From Candidatus Bathyarchaeota archaeon (GTDB taxonomy: Archaea > Thermoproteota > Bathyarchaeia > Bathyarchaeales > Bathycorpusculaceae), in assembly GCA_029881805.1 (NCBI GenBank), contig JAOULW010000001.1, positions 186,001 to 250,000 of the forward strand: DNA of 64,000 nt. Reading direction: 5' to 3'. The position numbers were made by a program, and so were the translations under genes. The notes under the pieces are model-generated. The model was given only the letters and a program-made list of their open reading frames with translations. It was not told the origin of the DNA and searched no databases. Position 1 is the first letter of the stretch; each line of letters begins with the position of its first letter. Positions 17,585 through 24,216 of this stretch are shown one piece after another.

Positions 17585-18009
17585 GTCTTACGAATGAGCC
17601 ACTTTATGAACCTGCGAGAAACCAAGAAGCTCAGAACTTGTTCACTTTGAGAGCCGTAACGAAAGACGATACGCGGACTGTACTTGTCTTTCTTAGGAGA
17701 AACTCTCAGCGTAGAGCCTTGCTTGATACATTGCATAATGAACCATTTTGTTAAGGCTTTATGTTGTGAGAGCAGAGACACCCAAGCCATGATACTAACG
17801 TTTTCAATCCAAGACACTCTTTTATCAAAAATAGCGTGATAGGACTTCTCGCTTGATTTTAGAATAATGAAACCTCTAAGTCTGAACCATTTAACAGTTC
17901 TTAAAGCCCAATGTTTAACCGTTTTAAAAGAGGTATGGTCAAAATCAAGTTTAACCGTTTCCTGATCAGTTATGCCTAAAATACTGTTATGATTCCACTT
18001 CTTTGTCAA
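17581..18009 (-). CDS. Small protein with primase-polymerase (AEP)-like motifs
   Basis: A 142-residue protein, last gene of the minus-strand island operon. Residues 21-25 read LDFDH, a hydrophobic-Asp-x-Asp step like the metal-binding motif of archaeo-eukaryotic primases. Residues 56-58 read SYH inside KSYHAIFD, like the S-x-H motif. A basic stretch LRVSPKKDKYSPRIVFR follows at about 111-127. It is shorter than known AEP enzymes, so it may be a minimal catalytic core or a degenerate one. The TTG start at 18009 has AGAGGGAGA just before it and overlaps the preceding gene by 23 bp. Function is inferred from motifs only. Confidence 0.4.
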   Translation of the reverse strand: MTKKWNHNSILGITDQETVKLDFDHTSFKTVKHWALRTVKWFRLRGFIILKSSEKSYHAIFDKRVSWIENVSIMAWVSLLSQHKALTKWFIMQCIKQGSTLRVSPKKDKYSPRIVFRYGSQSEQVLSFLVSRRFIKWLIRKT

Positions 18010-18292
18010 TCCATTCTCCCTCTAAACCATACTTTTCTGGGTGTCCGACAAACTTTTCGGCAGAAACATCAACAAAACCTCTTGGCACGAAAGTATGAGC
18101 CTTCACCACAGCCTTGTAGAGGTTTTTACCTTTTCCATGAAACTCATATCTTCCACTCATTTCGACAGCCTTCATTCTTTTCGTAGTTTTCCAATACCTC
18201 TGAAGAATCCCATCTTTACGCTTAACCCAAAACCTCTGCTTAACAGGAACTTTAGCTTCATATGAACCGTAAATAGCGATTCTTTTGACCAT
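17987..18292 (-). CDS. Conserved-looking basic small protein, unknown function
   Basis: A 101-residue basic protein starting MVKRIAIYGSYEAKVPVK and continuing with many Lys/Arg and aromatic residues (QRFWVKRKDG, QRYWK). The open frame extends to 18334. The ATG at 18292 is preferred because AGAGGTTG lies 6 nt upstream on the coding strand. The compact charged beta-rich make-up suggests a nucleic-acid-binding or structural element protein. It lies in the four-gene minus-strand operon between the 190-residue protein and the primase-like protein. No family recognised. Confidence 0.5.
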   Translation of the reverse strand: MVKRIAIYGSYEAKVPVKQRFWVKRKDGILQRYWKTTKRMKAVEMSGRYEFHGKGKNLYKAVVKAHTFVPRGFVDVSAEKFVGHPEKYGLEGEWIDKEVES

Positions 18293-18321
18293 AAAATCAA
18301 CCTCTAAAGATGCCCTATAGA

Positions 18322-18894
18322 CTACCCAGAACAATGGGAATTTTGACCCAATTGGGTGTCAATTCTCTTTATTAATTCCTCAATCTTCTGCCTAAGTTCC
18401 TTACTTATGTAAACACGCTTGGGTATGTTGCCTCCATAGATATCCACTAAAGAAAATGCCAGCATATTAAGCGTCTCATGTTTGTCCAAGCGATTTTTCT
18501 GAAGAAGTCTTTTTCTATCGTTTGATATGACATATTCAAAATATGCGTCGTTCTCAGCGTCATAGTAAATTTTGTTCTTGTTTAGACGAATCATGAGGGT
18601 GAGGTTTGGGTTTTTCCGTATGATATAACTTGTTTTTTGGGGTTTCTGCATCGTGTATTGAGTGAATTGTTTTTCACCATTCTCAGTTTTCTCGATTGCT
18701 TCGACCTTTAATGATTCAATTACTTTTTCCTTGAATGCTGTTGGTTGAGGTTCTGGGATTAATCTGTCTAGTTTCTTTTCTAATTTGGCTTGATCTAGGA
18801 ATCTGTCTAGGAGTCTCTTCTTGACTGGATTTTCCTCTTTGACCCAATCAATGAACGGTGTTTCACTTTCCATTTTTGGTTGTTTTTTGGTCAT
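18322..18894 (-). CDS. Charged protein of unknown function in the island operon
   Basis: A 190-residue, highly charged protein with a Lys/Glu-rich N-terminal half (about residues 1-75), a beta-prone middle (IIRKNPNLTLMIRLNKNKIYYD) and a C-terminal helix rich in Lys/Glu (ELRQKIEELIKRID). It starts with ATG overlapping the AbrB-like gene stop (ATGA), so translation is coupled. No family is recognised. Position suggests a replication or maintenance accessory of the element. Confidence 0.5.
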   Translation of the reverse strand: MTKKQPKMESETPFIDWVKEENPVKKRLLDRFLDQAKLEKKLDRLIPEPQPTAFKEKVIESLKVEAIEKTENGEKQFTQYTMQKPQKTSYIIRKNPNLTLMIRLNKNKIYYDAENDAYFEYVISNDRKRLLQKNRLDKHETLNMLAFSLVDIYGGNIPKRVYISKELRQKIEELIKRIDTQLGQNSHCSG

Positions 18895-19088
18895 GTAACG
18901 TTCACGACAGTGGTATGTTTCCTTTGCTTGAGCTTACAAGGTCTGATTTTTACGAATCCGTTGAATGCGACAGACATATAGTCACCTTCTTTTAGTCCTG
19001 ACGATTCTACCCAAATCTTCGGCAACACAACAAAATAAGAACCACTTTGTTCTTGCAGTTTTCTTTTGACTCTGTATTCACGAGACAC
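18891..19088 (-). CDS. SpoVT/AbrB-type DNA-binding protein
   Basis: A 65-residue protein with the swapped-hairpin AbrB pattern: RVKRKLQEQSGSYFVVLPKIWVESSGLKEGDYMSVAF, where a short strand is followed by a proline-led helix and GLKEGD. Such proteins are dimeric repressors or antitoxin-like regulators. It is the first gene of the minus-strand operon and faces the cas1 operon across 76 bp, so it probably controls the shared divergent promoter and its own expression. Family call fairly sure; target inferred. Confidence 0.7.
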   Translation of the reverse strand: MSREYRVKRKLQEQSGSYFVVLPKIWVESSGLKEGDYMSVAFNGFVKIRPCKLKQRKHTTVVNVT

Positions 19089-19111
19089 TTATTTTCACGA
19101 CAAGTATTACA

Positions 19112-19157
19112 AGAAAAGTTATATATCAAAATATAGGCTATTATATAATAGGAGATA
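19112..19157 (+). promoter_or_regulatory. Divergent promoter of the cas1 operon with a 12-bp palindrome
   Basis: GAAAAGTTATATATC at 19113-19127 resembles BRE plus TATA for the plus-strand operon. A perfect palindrome TATTATATAATA at 19139-19150 lies near the expected start site, followed by GGAGATAAC as Shine-Dalgarno before ATG 19165. The palindrome is a candidate binding site for the adjacent AbrB-like protein. Confidence 0.5.
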
Positions 19158-19164
19158 ACACCAA

Positions 19165-19638
19165 ATGGTTAAAGAAGAACATGAAGATAGCAATCATATA
19201 GACAAATTGCGTAGACAATACCGTTATCATCAAGGAGGAATATTCAGGGATGCAACAAGAGAACGAATCATGACAAAAAAGGGTATTTCAGGAAGAGGTA
19301 GAACCAAAGCCCAGTTTTGGTATCGTCAGAGAGAGTACGTCAAAACTGCTCTGATTGACCTTCAACTCTTTTTAGAAATGGCGGGAAAAAACAATGTGAA
19401 CCAAGTCGTGACGGCTGAAAGCCTCAAACCTATTGTTAATGCTCTCCTATGGCATCCAATACTTGACGAAGATGCACCAGACCAAAATAGAGCTGAGATT
19501 TCTGAGTTATTCATCAAGGCAGGTTTTGAGTATCTAAATGTGAAGAGTAGCAATCACATTACACTCTCTCATAAACGCACAATAGACGAAGCCCTGAATC
19601 TGACAAGCTACTTAGTTAGACACTTCAAAGGAGAGTAG
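19165..19638 (+). CDS. Unknown protein directly upstream of cas1
   Basis: A 157-residue protein with a basic N-terminal third (KLRRQYRYHQGG, RDATRERIMTKKG, SGRGRTKAQFWYRQREYVK), which could bind nucleic acid, and a helical C-terminal part. No family is recognised. It is not Cas2 (about 90 residues, ferredoxin-like fold) and shows no Cas4 cysteine or RecB motifs. It ends 7 bp before cas1, so the two are co-translated and may work together as an integration partner. That role is inference. Confidence 0.55.
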   Translation: MVKEEHEDSNHIDKLRRQYRYHQGGIFRDATRERIMTKKGISGRGRTKAQFWYRQREYVKTALIDLQLFLEMAGKNNVNQVVTAESLKPIVNALLWHPILDEDAPDQNRAEISELFIKAGFEYLNVKSSNHITLSHKRTIDEALNLTSYLVRHFKGE

Positions 19639-19645
19639 AAATCAG

Positions 19646-20668
19646 ATGAAAACCAAAGTTCTTAAACTTGTTCTGGATGGGAATGGTTCTTATTTGGGAA
19701 TGGAGAAAGGCTGCTTTGTCGTCAGAGACAGAAAAGACAATATTCAGAGGTTCCCTTTCTTTGAGAATGAGATAGGGGAAGTGGTTCTTAAAAGCGGTAA
19801 TCTTGTTTCAACAGGAGCTTTAGCTTCTTTAGGTTTCTGGGATATTGACGTTTTAATCCTTACTCAGAAGGGTCAGCCAGTTGCTATGCTTAAAGGCTTA
19901 GACGATGACAGTCACGTCAAGACTCGTATCAGTCAGTATGAAGCTTCCAAGAATGATAAGGGAATCTCTATCGCCAAGAAAATAGTAGCGTCTAGAATTG
20001 AAAGCCAAAACCTTATCCTAAGAAAGTATGGTTTACGACAACATTATCTAGTCAGGATTAAGAAAGCAGTTGAAGAGGTCAATTCTGGTTCTGTCAAAAC
20101 TAAGCTCATGGCGATTGAAGGTCACTGTTCAAGGCAATATTTCAAACAAATCTTTCAGTTATTTCCCAGCTTCATGAGGGTTGAGAATCGGAAAACCTTC
20201 AAGGCTTATGATGGACTGAACAACCTTTTCAACTTAGTATATTCAGTCTTGAAGTGGAAAGTTTACAGAGCTATAGTGAGAGCCAAACTTGAGCCGTACC
20301 TAGGGTTCTTGCACTCTGAACAGTGGGGAAAACCTTCTCTAGTGTGCGACTTCATGGAATTGTATCGATACTTTGTTGAAGATTTTCTCATTCATAACTC
20401 TTCAAACTTGAAGAGGAAAGATTTCATAATGAAAAGCGAAGATTACAGCAAAAACAAGATCGGACAGAGAGAATACTTGAACAACCCTAAAACTAATGAT
20501 TTAACAAACCGTCTCTATTCCTATTTCGAGACAATAGTTGAAACCCCAAGAATGAAATATGGCAAGCGACAGACAATCGAGACCTTAATCAATGAAGAGG
20601 CTTTTCTCTTTGCTCAATACTTGAGGAATGAAATACCAACATGGATTCCCCGAATTTCAGAGGTATGA
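19646..20668 (+). CDS. cas1: Solo Cas1 integrase (CRISPR-associated endonuclease Cas1 homologue)
   Basis: A 340-residue Cas1-family protein. The N-terminal beta domain begins LVLDGNGSYLG and includes VVLKSGNLVSTGALASLGFWDIDVLIL. The C-terminal helical nuclease domain carries all three metal ligands: Glu158 in IEGHCSRQYF, His223 in YLGFLHSEQWG and Asp235 in SLVCDFMELYR. Cas1 normally integrates spacers with Cas2. Here there is no CRISPR array, Cas2, Cas4 or effector in 64 kb, so it belongs with solo Cas1 proteins of mobile elements. It lacks the PolB that defines most casposons. It is co-transcribed with the 157-residue protein upstream. The family call is strong; the mobility role is inference. 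Confidence 0.9.
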   Translation: MKTKVLKLVLDGNGSYLGMEKGCFVVRDRKDNIQRFPFFENEIGEVVLKSGNLVSTGALASLGFWDIDVLILTQKGQPVAMLKGLDDDSHVKTRISQYEASKNDKGISIAKKIVASRIESQNLILRKYGLRQHYLVRIKKAVEEVNSGSVKTKLMAIEGHCSRQYFKQIFQLFPSFMRVENRKTFKAYDGLNNLFNLVYSVLKWKVYRAIVRAKLEPYLGFLHSEQWGKPSLVCDFMELYRYFVEDFLIHNSSNLKRKDFIMKSEDYSKNKIGQREYLNNPKTNDLTNRLYSYFETIVETPRMKYGKRQTIETLINEEAFLFAQYLRNEIPTWIPRISEV

Positions 20669-20741
20669 AAATTCATATATTTTGCTCTTCATATATTAGT
20701 GAAACAGTCGAAAGAAGCCTGCGCAGAATCTAATATCATAT

Positions 20742-21620
20742 GTGTGGAACTCTGAAATGCCAGAAAGAACTATACGAAGAGTGCTATTCACTAGTTACCC
20801 CAATGGTTATTTGATTGTTGACCGTGAAACTTGGCTTAATTATTCAATGACTGGTGAAGAATACGAATATATTCGTTGCCTAGTTTCACAGCTTTTAGAC
20901 GAAAAAGGAAACATCCTTTGCATCGTCAACCAAAGCTTGAATTTTAAGACGGGTGTATCGACCTACGTACCTACTGTATATAGGATGTTTCTTGACTTTA
21001 TTCTTGAATATAATATTAAGGATGGTATGTTTGTTGACTTGCTTTTAACTGATGTCATTAGAAGGGGAGGGGAAAGCACTCCCATATCTCCCAAAAGGTT
21101 GTCAGTAGCCGAGATGGAAATAAAGCCAAAAGATAGTCGCGGTGTTTCCGTACCGAGTATTGGATTACTTGTTTCAACCGAATTCAGTGATGAGTATTAC
21201 TCAAATTTGACAATGGAAATCAACAAGGCATATGGTTACGGTATATATACAGGAACTTGGGTTCTTCTAAGAAAGTTGTTTGAGAACCTCATAATCGATT
21301 TGCTCTCTGTGAGATATGGTATGGCTGAAATAGAGTTATTCTTCGACAAAAACAAGGGATATCACCTTAACCTTTCCACCCTGATAAGTAATCTTAAGTT
21401 GAAAACATCGGATTTCAACATGTTTACCAAAGGATTTGACGAAGACTTTTTTAAGTTTCTAGAAAATCTACGCGGAAAAGCTGGAGCAAGTGCCCACTCG
21501 CTTGAAATCATCCCAAATCCCAAGCTGTTTGAAACATGGAAAGATTCAATAAATCAGTATAGCCAACTTATGCTATACGTTATTCAGAAGGTCAAGGATG
21601 CGAACAAATTAGCTAAGTGA
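20742..21620 (+). CDS. Unknown protein with HEPN/DUF4145-like C-terminal part
   Basis: A 292-residue protein. The first 160 residues are of mixed composition with no known motif. The C-terminal half is helical, with GTWVLLRKLFENLIIDLL and a later LRGKAGASAHSLEI, which resembles the Arg...His step of DUF4145/HEPN proteins in defence systems. The spacing from Arg to His is longer (seven residues between them) than the standard 4-6, so nuclease activity is doubtful. The start is GTG at 20742 or ATG at 20757. It is 74 bp after cas1 on the same strand, with its own possible promoter (AT-rich 20675-20700). Confidence 0.45.
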   Translation: MWNSEMPERTIRRVLFTSYPNGYLIVDRETWLNYSMTGEEYEYIRCLVSQLLDEKGNILCIVNQSLNFKTGVSTYVPTVYRMFLDFILEYNIKDGMFVDLLLTDVIRRGGESTPISPKRLSVAEMEIKPKDSRGVSVPSIGLLVSTEFSDEYYSNLTMEINKAYGYGIYTGTWVLLRKLFENLIIDLLSVRYGMAEIELFFDKNKGYHLNLSTLISNLKLKTSDFNMFTKGFDEDFFKFLENLRGKAGASAHSLEIIPNPKLFETWKDSINQYSQLMLYVIQKVKDANKLAK

Positions 21621-21732
21621 GTATTTTACGAGTCTTCGTTTGTCTCGTTGATTGTTTGTTCACATGACTCTACCCTCAGATAGAGATGGTGAGAGTGACA
21701 GAGAGAGTCTCCCTCCGTTCCTGTGTTCGTTT

Positions 21733-21771
21733 GGGGGTTTGGGGTTTGGGTTTGGGACTAAAATTTAATCC
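21733..21771 (+). repeat. Island repeat copy B with a four-tract G-quadruplex motif
   Basis: G-tracts of 5, 4, 3 and 3 separated by TTT at 21733-21756 form a textbook quadruplex-capable sequence. It runs directly into GGACTAAAATTTAATCC at 21755-21771, an 8-1-8 palindrome with one mismatch. It lies between the convergent unknown gene and the lipocalin, in the same orientation as copies A, C, D and E. Confidence 0.7.
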
Positions 21772-21808
21772 GACGTCTCTGGAAGTGTATTTCTTAGCCG
21801 TGTGCGTT

Positions 21809-22267
21809 TTATGTCTTTTGCAGAGTTTTGATGAGCTTGTTTACATCGAAACCTTTTGACTCTGCGTATTCCACTAATTGGGAGTATAGCTTGTTGTCCA
21901 TTTGGGGGGTTCTGCTCAATATCCACAGATACTTGCGGTCTGGTGTACCTACAACGGAATAATCATAATTATTCCCCAATTTTATGATCCAATAATCGCC
22001 ATAGAAGGGCCAGAAGAACGTTACTTTGAGTTTTGCGTTAGAGTTCTTGTCAACTACTTTCGCTTTGCCCTTTGCCTGTTTCATCTTGCCATTTTTTGTG
22101 CATTGGTTGAGTACGGATATGCTGCCATCCTTTGATAACGTGTAAGTGGCGGTGGTTTCGTCGCAGCCTTCTTGGAATTTAGCTGGAAGGTGTGCTATCT
22201 CATACCATTTGCCTAGATATTTTTCCAACTCAACATGCTGTACAACTTCAAGTGACAAGTAAATCAC
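21809..22267 (-). CDS. Lipocalin of the Blc type
   Basis: A 152-residue lipocalin with all three structural signatures: LEKYLGKWYEIAHLPAKFQEGC at the N terminus, TATYTLSKDGSISVLNQC in the middle, and YLWILSRTPQMD near the C terminus, with the WPFYGDYWIIKL strand. Bacterial Blc proteins bind lipids and carry a lipoprotein signal peptide. This one has none, so it would be cytoplasmic. Lipocalins are unusual in archaea, so transfer from bacteria is likely. It is a single-gene unit between repeat copies B and C. The start may lie a few codons inside the frame. Confidence 0.88.
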   Translation of the reverse strand: MIYLSLEVVQHVELEKYLGKWYEIAHLPAKFQEGCDETTATYTLSKDGSISVLNQCTKNGKMKQAKGKAKVVDKNSNAKLKVTFFWPFYGDYWIIKLGNNYDYSVVGTPDRKYLWILSRTPQMDNKLYSQLVEYAESKGFDVNKLIKTLQKT

Positions 22268-22533
22268 TCAGCATTTCCGAAGTATAGCATGAATTTATAG
22301 CTTTCGTGTAGCCAAGGCTTGAACATAGTCCCGCTTCTGGCACTTAGCCCGAGCTATATCATGAGCGTCTATCTCCGTTAGGGACGTATACTCGATTCCG
22401 ACTATACTCTTAATCTATAATGGTCTGACGGTAGTACCCTACCCCTTCTACCTGATTAATGAAATGAACCGTGTTCTGAATCCTGTATACGCCTCTTCAT
22501 AGTGCCCTGTGTCGTGCGTTTACTGGTCTGAAA
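22268..22533. other. Non-coding stretch with fragmentary minus-strand open frames
   Basis: About 265 bp upstream of the lipocalin with higher G+C than the surrounding intergenic DNA. On the minus strand, consecutive short frames are open but broken by stops. The longest runs from about 22415 down to 22301 and contains TEIDAHDIARAK. A hairpin-forming GGTAGTACCCTACC is at 22429-22442. It may be a decayed gene or a structured RNA. No family matched by eye. Confidence 0.3.
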
Positions 22534-22565
22534 TTTGGTTGGTTGGATTAAATTTTAATCCCCAA
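22534..22565 (+). repeat. Island repeat copy C (palindromic)
   Basis: TTTGGTTGGTT followed by GGATTAAATTTTAATCC, a perfect 8-1-8 palindrome, then CCAA. The 32 nt match copy D (23781-23812) at 31 of 32 positions; the only difference is the centre base of the palindrome. Copies C and D flank exactly one gene. Confidence 0.8.
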
Positions 22566-22597
22566 CTACATTTCCTTATCCGCATAGTTTTCGCCTG

Positions 22598-23521
22598 TTA
22601 TCTCTTGCATCCCATCTCCTCAGGTGCATTCATCTTATTGTTGATCTCGTTCACGGCCTGCTCGAGATCCTTGGCCGATCGCATCGAGGTGGCTGTCGGA
22701 ACGCTCGTAGTGACGAAGTGCTGTGCATACGGGAAGCAGGCCACTTCGAACGGCATCGGATTCAGTAGACCAGCGCCAAAAGTGTTGGTGCACAGGGAGA
22801 TATCGTTGATTGGAATCTTCAGCGCTTGGGCCATCTCCGTAGGATCGAACACCAGACTAAACGGCTTTGTGCATTGCTGCAATTCACCGCCGTAGTCGAC
22901 TGAGAGATTTCCCTCGACCCACAGGCGCTGATCGAGTTCCTTGAGTACACCGTTCTTTAGGTCAGCAACTAAGATAAGGCCGTTGTCGGATCGGGCGCTT
23001 ACTACATCAATGATGATTTCTCCAAGATAAGACGTTGTGACTACCGAATGTGAGGTGCTTGGACCGACGAAACCCTGTTTCGGGTTGTAACTGTGGGTGT
23101 TGCTTTCGTACTCAATGATGATCCAAGAGAGAAGTCCAGTCTTGCAGTTCTCAGCGATCAAGTAGAACTCCACGCGGCTCCCCCAAAACACACTTGTGTG
23201 CACGTTGAAGGCACTGACTATTGCGCACTTTCGCTTGGCTGTATCGCTGAACATTGCCGAGGGGAACAAGCTGTAGTTAGGTGGTAATAACCGCTCTGCG
23301 GCCTTGGTATCGGTGACCTCAAAGGCGAGGAACACAGAGTACGGTTCGACAATGAAGCTCATATATGGATTGGTGCGCGCTCCTCTGTTGACTATGTACC
23401 GCTGGAATCGTAGCGGTAGCTTGCGGAGCATAGCGCTTCCTTGGGTTGTGGACGCGACCTTAGATGGAATGACCATCTTCTCGGTTGTCTTGATGAAACG
23501 TCGAAGGTCATTGGCTTTCAT
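22598..23521 (-). CDS. Unknown 307-residue protein, possibly acetoacetate-decarboxylase-like
   Basis: A 307-residue soluble protein with segments such as ERLLPPNYSLFPSAM, AFNVHTSVFWGSRVEFYLIAEN, VTTSYLGEIIIDV and LWVEGNLSVDYGGEL. The layout recalls the beta-barrel of acetoacetate-decarboxylase-like proteins, but I cannot identify the catalytic lysine with confidence. The gene is visibly richer in G+C than its neighbours (for example 22660-22900) and is framed by near-identical repeats C and D, so recent acquisition is likely. It could be a catabolic or antibiotic-type enzyme; the function is not assigned. Confidence 0.5.
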   Translation of the reverse strand: MKANDLRRFIKTTEKMVIPSKVASTTQGSAMLRKLPLRFQRYIVNRGARTNPYMSFIVEPYSVFLAFEVTDTKAAERLLPPNYSLFPSAMFSDTAKRKCAIVSAFNVHTSVFWGSRVEFYLIAENCKTGLLSWIIIEYESNTHSYNPKQGFVGPSTSHSVVTTSYLGEIIIDVVSARSDNGLILVADLKNGVLKELDQRLWVEGNLSVDYGGELQQCTKPFSLVFDPTEMAQALKIPINDISLCTNTFGAGLLNPMPFEVACFPYAQHFVTTSVPTATSMRSAKDLEQAVNEINNKMNAPEEMGCKR

Positions 23522-23780
23522 TTCTTTTCCTCACACTATGACTACCGCTGACATATACGGTATAGCATTTAGTATTTCCAATATTGTTATATAATATTTA
23601 TTATTAATCTTAAAAACTGTTGATTACTGCTAAAATTCTAATGGTTCATTTGGTGGGACTGATAAATGGAGTGGCTTAATGCTAATATAACAGTTTTTGA
23701 CGAACCAATTCTTGTTTGAGTTGAAAAAAGCTGATGGTGGAAGATGCTGTCTGTAAAACCCTCTTTTTTGTTTCTGTGAT
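23522..23780. repeat. AT-rich gap with a 10-bp inverted repeat
   Basis: No gene. AAAAACTGTT at 23612-23621 and its exact reverse complement AACAGTTTTT at 23689-23698 enclose 67 bp, an arrangement like a tiny non-autonomous element or a large-loop regulatory hairpin. The left part (23570-23610) is extremely AT-rich and probably holds the promoter of the minus-strand gene. Confidence 0.35.
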
Positions 23781-23812
23781 TTTGGTTGGTTGGATTAAAA
23801 TTTAATCCCCAA
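23781..23812 (+). repeat. Island repeat copy D (palindromic)
   Basis: TTTGGTTGGTT plus GGATTAAAATTTAATCC, a perfect 8-1-8 palindrome, then CCAA. It differs from copy C by one base in 32 and has the same orientation. It lies about 85 bp upstream of the small plus-strand gene. Confidence 0.8.
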
Positions 23813-23897
23813 ACTCACATAAACGTAACACATGAACCATAAGGCTTAATTGTTAAAACCTGAGAAATTGGATTGACAGGATAAGGAGGTGAGTCAA

Positions 23898-24116
23898 TTG
23901 GCAGTAGCAGCTTATGCAGCATGGGTATTGGAGCGTACTATAAAGACACTCAAAGAAGCGGGAGCTACTTCTGAAGAGACTGCTAAAACACCCAAAGAAC
24001 TCGAACTTGATGAAAAGTGGCTGAAAATGAGTGCCAATACAATCATACCTTCGGGTGTTGTTACAACAAAGGACGGAAGATATTATTTAATTAGCAAAAA
24101 CGAAAAGCAACAATGA
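23898..24116 (+). CDS. Small protein of unknown function
   Basis: A 72-residue protein beginning with an Ala-rich helix (AVAAYAAWVLERTIKTLKEAG), followed by a charged middle and a short C-terminal strand (GRYYLISK). The start is TTG at 23898, set by a near-perfect Shine-Dalgarno AAGGAGGTGA at 23883-23892, the strongest in this region. The GTG at 23889 lies inside that sequence and is rejected. It forms a one-gene module between repeats D and E. No family recognised. Confidence 0.6.
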   Translation: MAVAAYAAWVLERTIKTLKEAGATSEETAKTPKELELDEKWLKMSANTIIPSGVVTTKDGRYYLISKNEKQQ

Positions 24117-24216
24117 CTTGATTACAATTATTCTATGTTTTAGCAAGTTAGCTTCTTTGAAATAGAGAAACAAACTCAAACCAATAGCTCATTCTATTCC
24201 TTATTTAGCAAAGTGT

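Noticed and set aside
19646-20668. Casposon
   Set aside because: Casposons of the main families carry a family B DNA polymerase and terminal inverted repeats. No PolB is found within the island, and the bracketing repeats are direct, not inverted.
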